DNA from: an uncultured Gammaproteobacteria bacterium
GTDB lineage: Bacteria > Pseudomonadota > Gammaproteobacteria > Eutrophobiales > Eutrophobiaceae
Reading direction: 5' to 3'
Assembly: GCA_943788815.1 (NCBI GenBank)
Contig: CALSRS010000001.1
Location: 1,363,501 to 1,427,500, forward strand
Length of the DNA: 64,000 nucleotides
The position numbers and the translations under genes are program-made. Shown in pieces: positions 44,654 to 53,654 of the stretch; the first letter of the stretch is position 1; each line of letters opens with the position of its first letter. Below the pieces are notes generated by a model, which was not told the DNA's origin, did not search any database, and saw only the letters and a list, made by a program, of their open reading frames with translations.

Positions 44654-46153
44654 ATGGCAGACGAATTTTCATATGACACCTCGGTGTTTTCCAATGTAGG
44701 ACGCACCCTAAATGATGAAGCAGAGATTGAATTGCTCAGTGTTGGCGTGGACATTGGGTCATCGACATCACACATGGTATTTTCAAAAATTGTCATGGAG
44801 CAATTTGGCAACCGCTATTTTGTGTCCAAACGTGAAGTCCTGTATGAATCGGGTATTTTGCTTACCCCTTATGCCAGCGGGATCACCATTGATGCAGACA
44901 TCCTGGGGAACTTTCTTGAAGATCAATACCGGCTCGCCGAGATCACACCCGCAGATATTGACACCGGCGCATTAATTCTTACGGGTGTCGCCGTACGTAG
45001 GCGCAATGCAAGGGCGATTGCCGACCTGTTTGCAGAGCACGCTGGAAAGTTCGTAGTGGTCAGTGCTGGTGATGCACTGGAAACCACATTAGTGGCGTAT
45101 GGTTCCGGGGCTGTTGCCCGTTCCTCTGAAGAAGACAAGATCATCATGAATGTTGACATCGGGGGCGGCACCACTAAGGTGGCCATATGTGAAAAGGGAG
45201 AGCTCGTGGACATGGCCGTGATCGATGTTGGCGCCAGGACCATTTGTCTCGATCACGAAGGTAACGTTGATCGCATTGAGCCCTCGGCTGAACGCTATGC
45301 CGAAGAACTTGAAATCGACCTTGAGTTGGGCAAACCTATTTCCAGGGAGACCATGCAGACCTTTGCCGACTGCATGATCAAAAAACTCTTTCAGGTCATG
45401 GGAGGAGATGAGTATGACGACTACACCTCTTTGTATCTCAGATTGCCCCCTTTAAAACGTACTAAAAAACCCGATGTCATCAGTTTTTCTGGTGGTGTTT
45501 CAGAATATATCTATGGCCGCGAAGAGCGAAATTTTGGTGACCTGGGCCCACTGCTGGCTACTGGGATAAAACAGCTAGTCGAAGCATGGGGGCCAGAAAT
45601 CATTCCACCAGTTGAAGGTATTCGGGCCACCGTGGTTGGTGCGTCACAATATACCGTGCAGGTCAGCGGCAATACGATCTACGTATCCCCCAATGATGTA
45701 CTGCCTCAACGAAATATTCCGGTCATTACACCGGCTATGCCTCTGGATGAGGATGAACTGGATAGTGCAAAGATAGCTGCCAGTATCATAGAGTCTCTGG
45801 CCAGAATGGAACTCACAGAAAGTGATATCCCTGTCGCGCTATGTTTTAAATGGCAACGTTCTGCCACCTATCGACGTCTGGATACTTTCTGCAAGGGAGT
45901 AATTCAGGGTATGCAGGGACTACTGGATAAAAATCTGCCGCTGGTACTGGTGAATAATGTTGATGTGGGGGGGCTTATCGGTTTGCATCTGCATAACGAA
46001 ATCAAGCTCAGTAATCCTGTGGTCTCTATCGACGGTATCGTACTGAATGAATTTGATTTTATAGACATCGGTGCGCTGTTTGAGGCATCAGGGACAGTAC
46101 CTGTCGTTATCAAATCACTGGTTTTTCCTGATAATAACGAGCAAACTGAATAA
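44654..46153 (+). CDS. eutA: EutA-family reactivating factor (ethanolamine ammonia-lyase reactivase type)
   Basis: EutA is an ATPase of the actin/Hsp70 fold that exchanges damaged cobalamin in ethanolamine ammonia-lyase. The 499-residue protein has phosphate-1 loop GVDIGSSTSHMVFSK (residues 31-45), DIDTGALILTGVAVRRRNAR, phosphate-2 loop NVDIGGGTTKVAI (residues 166-178) and a third loop ISFSGGVSEYIYG, all in EutA order. The ribosome binding site is poor. No eutB, eutC, cobalamin lyase or microcompartment gene is in the window. It sits after the bicupin gene and before a secreted hydrolase gene. It may serve a lyase elsewhere or a different client. Confidence 0.85.
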   Translation: MADEFSYDTSVFSNVGRTLNDEAEIELLSVGVDIGSSTSHMVFSKIVMEQFGNRYFVSKREVLYESGILLTPYASGITIDADILGNFLEDQYRLAEITPADIDTGALILTGVAVRRRNARAIADLFAEHAGKFVVVSAGDALETTLVAYGSGAVARSSEEDKIIMNVDIGGGTTKVAICEKGELVDMAVIDVGARTICLDHEGNVDRIEPSAERYAEELEIDLELGKPISRETMQTFADCMIKKLFQVMGGDEYDDYTSLYLRLPPLKRTKKPDVISFSGGVSEYIYGREERNFGDLGPLLATGIKQLVEAWGPEIIPPVEGIRATVVGASQYTVQVSGNTIYVSPNDVLPQRNIPVITPAMPLDEDELDSAKIAASIIESLARMELTESDIPVALCFKWQRSATYRRLDTFCKGVIQGMQGLLDKNLPLVLVNNVDVGGLIGLHLHNEIKLSNPVVSIDGIVLNEFDFIDIGALFEASGTVPVVIKSLVFPDNNEQTE

Positions 46154-46266
46154 CAACAAATATTCCAGTTTTCGCAGCAATCAACTATCATTCATTGTTG
46201 TATCGCATTGTTTTTTAAAACCGGATTCAACAGGCTTGTATATTATTCAAAAAATGGAGAGGGGAC

Positions 46267-47751
46267 ATGACTCGATTACATCATCTGCGTCGTAACACAT
46301 TACTTTGTATTTCAATCTTTCTGCTTAGCGCTCCCTTTACTCATTCCATTGCACAGTCTTATTTTCCTCCTACGGATATTACCAAGGAAGATACCACGGC
46401 AATGATTAGAAACTTCATGTCCAAACCAGACTTGCAATTAACTGGCGGTGATAAGGGATATGTAGAGGATATCATTCGATTTAACGCCGTCGACATGGAC
46501 TGGGACATCGGCATGTCGGTCCACGAACCTTTGGATGAAACCAAAATACCAAGAGGAGCGGACGGCAAAAAAATTGGCATATTTTTGTTGCATGGTGGCA
46601 GTGGTGATTTTAAGTCTATGCACAGGCAGGCAAAAATACTGGCATCCAAACTCGGCTACAAAGTCATTAGCATGAGTTACCCTGGCAGACATGCCTTTCA
46701 TACCCCTAGCCGTGACTGGCCAGGTCGCAATGTCACGGCCTATGACCACCACAAGTACTCACTGGAGGTGCGAACGCCTATTTGGTTGCAAGACGAATAC
46801 ATCACCCGTGACCAGTACGACATCGTAAAAGATCATAGCCAGCGAGCGCGATATGGGATCCGTACTCTGGCCAAGGCCAAGCCTGGTACCACGTTTTACA
46901 ATCGCATGGCGGGTTGGCCCATGGCGTTTGAAAAAGGTGGCATTGAAGCAATGAAGAAACATTTTCCGGAGGACGAGTATTCCATTTACGTTCATGGACA
47001 TTCAACGGGTGGGCCGTTCACCATGATGCTGTCTCAGCGGGTATCCAATATTCGTGGAATCCTCGCAGTAGAAAATTCTTCCTTTGGTTACATCAACCGC
47101 GCCAAGCACGCCTGGGGGGGAGAACTGGGTAAGATTGATGGCTATGAAAGAGTAGATGAATCCATACAACTGGAGTCACGCACGGATCCCTTTGATGAAC
47201 TCTACATCCGTAGCTGGCGAGATAGCGCCCGGTATCGAGGGCCAGAACTTTTAGGACAGGAAGGGCCAGAGGCCCTGATGCGCCTGCCCATGATCATGGA
47301 AGAGCTACTGGAGGAATGGGGTGATGTGCAAAAGCGAGCATCATTTAAAGCCGAATATCTTGTCACCCATGATATAGAACCTTCCCTAATCGAAGCAGCA
47401 AAAACCACCGCAGGGCGCATGGGTCTGGGGCCAGAAGAAACTGAAGAAATGATCGACCAGTATGTCGGTCTAAAACGGGAACTAAAAGGCAGAGGGGTCA
47501 AGCCCGTTCCGCCCATCATGTTCCAGATTACCGCTTTTAGTCGGGACCACAGCCGGGACGTGTATGAAGAAGTCATCATTCCCCTGTTTAAGGAAATGCA
47601 GCCTGCACCAAAAGTCTCATTGACCCAGTACCCGTTTGGTACCCATGGTTATATGAATGGCGAAGTAATAGAGGACGTAAAACTGGGTGTTGGCCCTGCG
47701 GTATTTCAGCAATGGGATGATGCCATCAAAGGCGGATATTTTCTGGAGTAA
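46267..47751 (+). CDS. Secreted alpha/beta hydrolase
   Basis: The 494-residue protein has a signal peptide (to about residue 30, HSIAQ) and an alpha/beta hydrolase fold. The oxyanion segment is FLLHGGSGD, the nucleophile elbow is HGHSTGGP (Ser246), and FGTHGYMNG near the C-terminus supplies the likely catalytic His. A long lid or cap region lies between. GAGAGGGG precedes the ATG. The elbow GHSTGG is shared with the secreted hydrolase at 53831-55201, but the two differ elsewhere. It is probably a periplasmic or outer-face esterase or related enzyme. Substrate unknown. Confidence 0.78.
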   Translation: MTRLHHLRRNTLLCISIFLLSAPFTHSIAQSYFPPTDITKEDTTAMIRNFMSKPDLQLTGGDKGYVEDIIRFNAVDMDWDIGMSVHEPLDETKIPRGADGKKIGIFLLHGGSGDFKSMHRQAKILASKLGYKVISMSYPGRHAFHTPSRDWPGRNVTAYDHHKYSLEVRTPIWLQDEYITRDQYDIVKDHSQRARYGIRTLAKAKPGTTFYNRMAGWPMAFEKGGIEAMKKHFPEDEYSIYVHGHSTGGPFTMMLSQRVSNIRGILAVENSSFGYINRAKHAWGGELGKIDGYERVDESIQLESRTDPFDELYIRSWRDSARYRGPELLGQEGPEALMRLPMIMEELLEEWGDVQKRASFKAEYLVTHDIEPSLIEAAKTTAGRMGLGPEETEEMIDQYVGLKRELKGRGVKPVPPIMFQITAFSRDHSRDVYEEVIIPLFKEMQPAPKVSLTQYPFGTHGYMNGEVIEDVKLGVGPAVFQQWDDAIKGGYFLE

Positions 47752-47754
47752 GGT

Positions 47755-48172
47755 GAACGCCTTCAGAGCACCTTATTTCATTAGATTCTCGCTTTGGCCA
47801 GAATGATGGATTATATACCGCCGTCATTCCGGGGGGCGTAGCGCAACCCGGAATCCAGATAATTTAATGGGCGCCCTTGGCGTACCTTATTTGACTAGAT
47901 TCCCGCTTGCGCGGGAATGACGCTATTAGAATTTGTCCAGAACCTTGAGCATGTCATGCCGGGCATAACCCGGAATCCATTCATTTCAATGAACGCCTTC
48001 AGAGCACCTTGTTTCATAAGATTCTCGCTTTGGCCAGAATGATGGATTACACACCGCCGTCATTCCGGGGGCGCGTAGCGCAACCCGGAATCCAGTTAAG
48101 TTAATGGGCGCCTGGCGCACCTTATTTGACTAGATTCCCGCCTGCGCGGGAATGACGTAGTTAGAAAATGTC
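47755..48172. repeat. REP-like repeat field with tandem duplication
   Basis: A unit of about 185 bases occurs twice as direct repeats (47755-47939 and 47991-48172, offset 236 bases). Each unit contains a palindrome with GTCATTCCGGGG and CCCGGAATCCA, and a second palindrome with GATTCCCGC and GCGGGAATGAC. A further partial copy of the first palindrome lies between them at about 47952-47979. These are typical of noncoding REP/BIME-type elements. The 442-base gap between the hydrolase and the NMT1 gene is filled by them, and I see no gene. Confidence 0.9.
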
Positions 48173-48193
48173 CACTAAGTGGATTCTTTATTT

Positions 48194-49219
48194 TTACTCA
48201 TACAACGCATCGATAAAACCACTCTCATCAATCTCTCGCATCAGGCTATCGTCATAAAACTGTTCTGCCTGATACTCAGGTGTCATATCGTATGTATCCA
48301 GTATTAGTTGGATTCCCTCCACCGCCGGATAGGGTTTTCTCGGCAAGGCATCGATATACGCGTACATCTGTTTTTGTATATCCGGGTCGGTCACACCGTA
48401 CCATTTATCCAATGCGTGATATACCGTTTCGGGTCGTTTTTTCATAATGGCGATGGCCTCTATGGTTGCCACCAAAAAGCGTTTCGCCATTTCTCGGTTG
48501 TTACCGGTCGCCATCCATGAGGAACTGGCACTAATTCCCGAACAGACAAATGGCAGTCCCCAGTCTTCCATATCAACAAGTGGCGTCAGACCCAGATTCC
48601 GTGCATAGACATCAGGTAATTCGGCCACCATCACAGCATCGTAAAAACCTTCCAGCATCTTGTCTACCCGGTGTTCGTGATTAGGAACCAGGGTAATGTC
48701 CTTGCCCACTTCCCAGCCCATACGATTGGCAAGGATATGTACCGCTGCACCAGTACAACTGGTGTTACCTGTACCAGATATCAACTTGCCTTTTAGATCT
48801 TCAATAGTATCAATTCCTTCCCTGGCATAAATCCACCAGGACAGGTGGTCTCCGGTAGTCCCCAGTATGACCCGGTCATTACCATCACTGATTCGACGAT
48901 TGATCTGGCCAACTCCGCCGCCAGTACTGAGTAATCTGTCAGTATCAGGATCGTCAATGTATTCTGGATTGGGCGTCATGCCATCTCCCGCACCTTTCTC
49001 AGCCGCGCCTGGCGTCATGTATAACTGGATATTCAATCCATACTTGTCAAATATGCCTTCCTCTTCTGCAACTATATAAGGCAGTTTGTTGGTGGACACA
49101 TCTGTTAGCGGAACCAGTAATGGGACATCCTGTGCCAAACTGACACCACTGACGAATAGACATAAATTAACAATAAAAATGAAACGTGCATGTAGACTGA
49201 CAACAGAATATTTATTCAT
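48194..49219 (-). CDS. NMT1/THI5-type ABC transporter solute-binding protein
   Basis: The 341-residue protein has a signal peptide (to about residue 30, VSLAQ) and the NMT1/SsuA-like two-lobed fold: NKLPYIVAEEEGIFDKYGL near the N-terminus, GTTGDHLSWWIYAREGI, LKGKLISGTGNTSCTG and VMVAELPDVYARN. Such proteins deliver sulfonates, nitrogen compounds or aromatic acids to an ABC importer. No permease or ATPase gene is adjacent, so it is an orphan binding protein, possibly sensing or serving a distant transporter. GGGGGAG precedes the ATG at 49219. Confidence 0.82.
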   Translation of the reverse strand: MNKYSVVSLHARFIFIVNLCLFVSGVSLAQDVPLLVPLTDVSTNKLPYIVAEEEGIFDKYGLNIQLYMTPGAAEKGAGDGMTPNPEYIDDPDTDRLLSTGGGVGQINRRISDGNDRVILGTTGDHLSWWIYAREGIDTIEDLKGKLISGTGNTSCTGAAVHILANRMGWEVGKDITLVPNHEHRVDKMLEGFYDAVMVAELPDVYARNLGLTPLVDMEDWGLPFVCSGISASSSWMATGNNREMAKRFLVATIEAIAIMKKRPETVYHALDKWYGVTDPDIQKQMYAYIDALPRKPYPAVEGIQLILDTYDMTPEYQAEQFYDDSLMREIDESGFIDALYE

Positions 49220-49473
49220 TGATACTCCCCCACGGCGAGTTAAAAATTAACTACTTGAAGTTGTTAGTTGAGTATATCGACAGTCCCTATTACCAGCAAA
49301 TCAGTAAAAATTGGCATTTTATCAAGCAATGGAATTATCTTTTTAAGATCAGATGGATAGAAATAATTTATCGACTATCAATCATAGCTTGCACAATTAA
49401 TACATTTTTACGAAACTGAATTTGCACTACTATCTTACAATAACAATTGAATCAATCGCTTATGAGGTCTGAC

Positions 49474-51303
49474 ATGAAGAAGATAACCAATGGTCTGATA
49501 ATAATATTGGCAGGAATTGTATCCACGACGGTCTCTGCCCAATCACAACTGCTAATGAACTATGCTGACATGGTGCTACACAATGGTCAGATACTCACAG
49601 TAGACAGCGAATTTTCAGTTGTTGATGCCATTGCGGTTCGTGATGGAAAAATTCTAGCAACAGGGTCCAACTCAGATATGCTGGCGCTGGCAGGACCGCA
49701 AACAGACAGGGTTGATCTCAGGGGAAGAACTGTCACGCCAGGTTATATATATAACGATGGAGATAATTCAGTACCCGGTGGTGATATCTATAAAGACACA
49801 CTGGTAGACGGCTTTTTATCTGGTCGAATTAAAGGCGAAGAGCTCGAAGAATTATTACGGTCTATCGATGAGGTACTAGGCAAGTCCCATAGCGGTGATC
49901 CTGTCTTTATCAATATGCCCAAAGATTATCCGCTAGAGGCCTCCCATTGGACCGCCGATGATATCGATGAGCTTGCGCCGGACAATCCATTGGCGCTGTT
50001 CTATACCAGTAGTGATGTCAAAGTGAATCACTCCATGTTGGAACGGGCCTTTGCCATGGGTCTACCCCGCGACCATTTCGGCGTAAAAAAAGACGAGGAC
50101 GGTGAGGCCACAGGAGAACTCTTTCACGAGGCCACCGGTTTTGTCGGCTGGCAAGTCAGACCTTATCCAAAACGCGAATATATTGAAGGTGCACTGGAAG
50201 AGGCCAAGGCATCATTTCTTGGTTATCTTAGTTCTGGTGTAACGACCACTACCGGACATATGAGTGGGTTGACCATTAGTATGTTGAATGAATTGTTTCA
50301 TAAAGGTGAATTAACCATGCGGGTCTACCCTGGCCATGACTTCACTCGGCAAAATCCATTTCCTGAACAATACCTCAAACGTATCGGGAATCTTGTGAAT
50401 TTTTCACTTTACGATCCACAAAATGGCCCCATGGTAAAAATTGTGGGTGCCGCACTAGCCTCACTGGACGACGGGCCCAATAGCCCTTCGGGAATCTTGA
50501 CCATACAGCCCAAAGACAAGATCCTGCCGGATCTGGGGGGAACCCCTTACGGCTGGAACAAGTGGACAGGTGAGGCTGTTACAGGCATGTCATGGGAAGA
50601 CCTGAGTGATGAACAAAGATACATGACGGACTGGAACACCATGCGATTACTAAACAAATACGGGTGGAATACCAGTGGTAACCATAACATGGGCAGTGGT
50701 GCCATGAAGGTGGTCCTGGATGCGGTTGAAAATGCCTACTCAGGTGAGATCCTGTTTAATCAATTAAAACCCAATGCCTATGATCATAATGTCATCTGGC
50801 ATGAAGATAACTACCCTATGATTTTAAAATACAATGACAAGCTTAGGTTCGCCCTGAATATTGGAGAAGTATTTGAACCACGTATGGTCAATGGTGTGGC
50901 CGCTTTACATTATGAGTATGAAAATCAACTGGACAATATTCAACCTGTGAAAGACCTGATTGAGCTGGGTATTAATGTCCACTTCGAGGGAACTGATGGT
51001 CACAACCACCCTATGAAAATTATCAAATATGCAGTGACCCGAACTGATGATAATGGCAAGGTAATTGGACCGAACCAGGCGATTGATCGACAAACAGCGC
51101 TACGTATGATCACATCCTATGGCGCCCGATTTATTAATGAAGAGGAAAATCTTGGGTCACTTGAACCTGGCAAATGGGCCGACCTGGTTGTATTAAATGG
51201 AAATTTTCTGGAAGTACCTGATCACGAACTGGAGTTGCTGGATATCGATCTGACATTTGTGGCAGGGAAGCTGGCATACGACGCCAGTCTCTGGACAGAA
51301 TAG
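49474..51303 (+). CDS. Secreted amidohydrolase-like protein, DGD variant (paralogue f)
   Basis: The 609-residue protein starts at ATG 49474, preceded by GAGGTC; earlier in-frame starts at 49447 or 49462 are possible. The signal peptide ends near TVSAQ. It has the YtcJ-type layout with TPGYIYNDGDN (DGD at residues 95-97) in place of HxH. TGHMSGLT, VYPGHDFTRQNPF, GNHNMGSG, YDHNVIWHE and FEGTDGHNHP are shared with paralogue c at 32208-34052, its closest relative by eye. It ends 71 bases before a convergent Rieske gene, with a bidirectional terminator between. Likely periplasmic. Reaction unknown. Confidence 0.83.
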   Translation: MKKITNGLIIILAGIVSTTVSAQSQLLMNYADMVLHNGQILTVDSEFSVVDAIAVRDGKILATGSNSDMLALAGPQTDRVDLRGRTVTPGYIYNDGDNSVPGGDIYKDTLVDGFLSGRIKGEELEELLRSIDEVLGKSHSGDPVFINMPKDYPLEASHWTADDIDELAPDNPLALFYTSSDVKVNHSMLERAFAMGLPRDHFGVKKDEDGEATGELFHEATGFVGWQVRPYPKREYIEGALEEAKASFLGYLSSGVTTTTGHMSGLTISMLNELFHKGELTMRVYPGHDFTRQNPFPEQYLKRIGNLVNFSLYDPQNGPMVKIVGAALASLDDGPNSPSGILTIQPKDKILPDLGGTPYGWNKWTGEAVTGMSWEDLSDEQRYMTDWNTMRLLNKYGWNTSGNHNMGSGAMKVVLDAVENAYSGEILFNQLKPNAYDHNVIWHEDNYPMILKYNDKLRFALNIGEVFEPRMVNGVAALHYEYENQLDNIQPVKDLIELGINVHFEGTDGHNHPMKIIKYAVTRTDDNGKVIGPNQAIDRQTALRMITSYGARFINEEENLGSLEPGKWADLVVLNGNFLEVPDHELELLDIDLTFVAGKLAYDASLWTE

Positions 51304-51312
51304 TAAAATAAT

Positions 51313-51340
51313 AAGGGGAGCAACTGCTCCCCTTTAATTT
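51313..51340. terminator. Bidirectional terminator
   Basis: A ten-base perfect stem (AAGGGGAGCA / TGCTCCCCTT) with a tiny loop lies between the convergent amidohydrolase and Rieske genes. T-rich sequence follows it on the plus strand, and TTATTATTTTA follows on the minus strand. Confidence 0.8.
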
Positions 51341-51374
51341 ACATTTAAATTTTTACTTTTATCGTTTCACCCAG

Positions 51375-52694
51375 CTACACAGAGGTATGCCCGGTTCCAG
51401 GATTGACACGCAGGACTTCTTCAACTTCCTCATGAAAGACCTTGTCTCTTTTTAACAAGGTAGAAACAGAACGGACCTTTTGTTGCTCAGGATCGACTCC
51501 CGGCGGTGTCTCGTCATTCTTGGCCAGCGCGTCTATAGCATCAAACATTTTACGCCTGGCCATCATTATTCCCTTATCGGTAGGTGCAAGGGCTTCCTTG
51601 GTTCGATCAACTGTTCCTCCCCAGGCAACGCGCCTACCTGTAATGGGATTAATTCCTACCATGCTTTCCTGTAATGAACCGTCCTGAATGGCTATACCTT
51701 CTACACCACTATAGGTTGATCCCATTCGTTGTGCCTCACGATCCATCAGGTAATTATTGTCCTTATTTGCCTTGGGAATGTAAGTACCAGGAACGTACTC
51801 ACAATGAACTCCCTTACCCTGACTCATGGCCCATATCTCCTTTTCAGTAAGGTCTCGATCGGGTTTGTAATCATAACTCCAGGCCCAACAATTATCGTCG
51901 TCGATAGGGATCCAGAAATGACCATGGACCGGATGGTCACCACGCGGTGGTACCTGGGTATAACTTGGTATTAGAAATGGCGTAATACGCCAGTAGTACT
52001 GGTCGTCTTCGGCATTACGTCTCGCACCAATTACAATACCGCCTTGTGTTTCCACAACTTCAAATACCGGTTGAAGATCCTGAATATTGTATTTATTCCC
52101 ACCAGCACTCTTGAACAAGGGATCATCCTCTAGATTACTGCTGTGCAGAAATGAAACATGGCTGGAATCTATCCCACCCTCGAGTGCTTGTAACCAGTTG
52201 GATTCCTGATGACGTTTGGAGATAAACCTGCGAGTTGCAGGCACTGTACAAAACTCATATTCAGGCAGCGGAGGTTGCTTGTCTGGTGGCCCCATATAGG
52301 TCCACAATACACCGCCCCTTTCCACTAATGGGTATGACTGTAATTTAATATTTTTACAAAATTCTGGAGACTCTGAAGGGACGTCTATACATTGACCATT
52401 GATATCAAACTTCCAGCCATGATAAGGACAGCGCAAACCTTTGTCTTCATTTCTCCCAAACCATAAAGACACACAACGATGGGCACAAAACTCATCGATT
52501 AATCCAAGACGACCTTCTGAATCACGAAACCCCACCAGAAATTCTGACAATATCTGTACTCGTACCGGTGGACAATTCGCTTCTGGAAGTTCTTCAGCGA
52601 GCAGCGCTGGCAACCAGTACCGCCTGTACACATCTCCCATAGGTGTACCTGGACCGGTTTGTGTAATTTGATCATTTTTTTCTTTTGTAAGCAT
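51375..52694 (-). CDS. Rieske non-heme iron oxygenase, alpha subunit (second paralogue)
   Basis: The protein is 439 residues, exactly as long as the paralogue at 12544-13863 and alignable to it without gaps. The Rieske ligands (C70-x-H72, C89-x2-H92) and the iron site (GGIDSSHVSFLHS) are conserved. Differences cluster in the substrate-side half (for example ITPFLIPSYTQ against ITPWLMPFFTM), so the two may act on related but different substrates. AAAGGAG precedes the ATG at 52694. A perfect FNR box lies about 150 bases upstream, and the fnr-type gene is the next gene. No reductase gene is nearby. Confidence 0.88.
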   Translation of the reverse strand: MLTKEKNDQITQTGPGTPMGDVYRRYWLPALLAEELPEANCPPVRVQILSEFLVGFRDSEGRLGLIDEFCAHRCVSLWFGRNEDKGLRCPYHGWKFDINGQCIDVPSESPEFCKNIKLQSYPLVERGGVLWTYMGPPDKQPPLPEYEFCTVPATRRFISKRHQESNWLQALEGGIDSSHVSFLHSSNLEDDPLFKSAGGNKYNIQDLQPVFEVVETQGGIVIGARRNAEDDQYYWRITPFLIPSYTQVPPRGDHPVHGHFWIPIDDDNCWAWSYDYKPDRDLTEKEIWAMSQGKGVHCEYVPGTYIPKANKDNNYLMDREAQRMGSTYSGVEGIAIQDGSLQESMVGINPITGRRVAWGGTVDRTKEALAPTDKGIMMARRKMFDAIDALAKNDETPPGVDPEQQKVRSVSTLLKRDKVFHEEVEEVLRVNPGTGHTSV

Positions 52695-52842
52695 AGCTAG
52701 ACTCCTTTCACTAACTTGATTTGTCTTTTAATAAAAGAATATTGAAATTTCTAAAAACCGAAATCCATTCCAAATTAAAGACAAATTTTTATAAATAATT
52801 TTGGTAGTGTTGGGAGGCTAACATGAGGAAAAAACCTGGATT

Positions 52843-52856
52843 TTGATCCAGATCAA
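52843..52856. promoter_or_regulatory. FNR/ANR binding site
   Basis: TTGATCCAGATCAA matches the FNR consensus TTGAT-N4-ATCAA at all ten defined positions. It lies in the 207-base gap between the fnr-type gene and the second Rieske gene, both on the minus strand. It could control the Rieske gene downstream, or act at the end of the fnr gene. Confidence 0.75.
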
Positions 52857-52901
52857 TTATTAAATTAATAAGAAATACAAAATGAAAATCTTAGAAAAGA
52901 T

Positions 52902-53654
52902 TCAAGGGGCAGTCTTGCTTTCCTTTGAGGGAAGATCTTTTTCATTACAGATGTGATGTAAAGAGTCCATGTCCTCAATTGTAATATATTTTTGATTAAT
53001 ACTAATCAAACCCTGCTTTTGCAACTTACTCATACTCCGGCTAACAGTCTCAAAGGTTAGACCGAGATAATTTCCAACTTCTGAGCGCGACATTGCCAGT
53101 CTGAATTCAGTTTCTGAGTAACCAAGTTGTTTAAATCGTCCGGACAATGACAATAGAAACGTCGCAATCCTACCCTCGGCATGTTTTTTTGTTATGGTAA
53201 GCAGTAACTGGTTTTCATGGGAGATCTCTCTGCCCATCACCCGAAACATCTCATGATTTAATGACGGAACCTGTGTGCAGACAGTCGTCATATTATCAAA
53301 CGGAATAGCACATAAGGAGCTGGTATCCAGCGCCTCGGCCGTACAGCTGTGTATATCTTTCTCAATCCCATCAAGACCTATGATCTCACCGGGCAGATAA
53401 AACCCAATTATTTGTTCTTCGCCCTGTTCGGTACTGGTCGTTAATTTGATACAGCCTGTACGTACAGCATAAATATTTGTAAAAGTATCACCAGAACGAA
53501 ACAGGACATCTCCCTTATGCAGTGGTTGTGTTCTATTAACAATACTGTCCAACTTTTCCAGCTCATTTTTTTCTAGTCCCCTGGGGAGACATAATTCATG
53601 CAAACTGCAGTTTTCACAGCTGACCTTGATTTTAGTAAAGTCAATTACATACAT
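52902..53654 (-). CDS. fnr: Oxygen-sensing FNR/ANR-type transcription regulator
   Basis: The 250-residue Crp/FNR-family protein has the Cys set for an oxygen-labile [4Fe-4S] cluster: Cys13, Cys16 and Cys22 (CENCSLHELC) and Cys115 (SSLCAIPF), with the same 102-residue span as in E. coli FNR. The cyclic-nucleotide-like barrel follows, then the dimer helix and the helix-turn-helix MSRSEVGNYLGLTFETVSRS, whose E-SR residues read TTGAT sites. GAGGAAG precedes the ATG. It would switch genes between aerobic and low-oxygen states. A perfect FNR box lies just downstream of its own stop. Confidence 0.93.
   Translation of the reverse strand: MYVIDFTKIKVSCENCSLHELCLPRGLEKNELEKLDSIVNRTQPLHKGDVLFRSGDTFTNIYAVRTGCIKLTTSTEQGEEQIIGFYLPGEIIGLDGIEKDIHSCTAEALDTSSLCAIPFDNMTTVCTQVPSLNHEMFRVMGREISHENQLLLTITKKHAEGRIATFLLSLSGRFKQLGYSETEFRLAMSRSEVGNYLGLTFETVSRSMSKLQKQGLISINQKYITIEDMDSLHHICNEKDLPSKESKTAP

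Noticed and set aside
47755-48172. CRISPR array
   Set aside because: There are only two long repeat units with internal palindromes and no short regular spacers; no cas genes are present.
49219-49419. Plus-strand frame of 66 codons between the NMT1 gene and amidohydrolase f
   Set aside because: It begins on the start codon of the opposite gene, lacks a ribosome binding site and looks like random AT-rich sequence.
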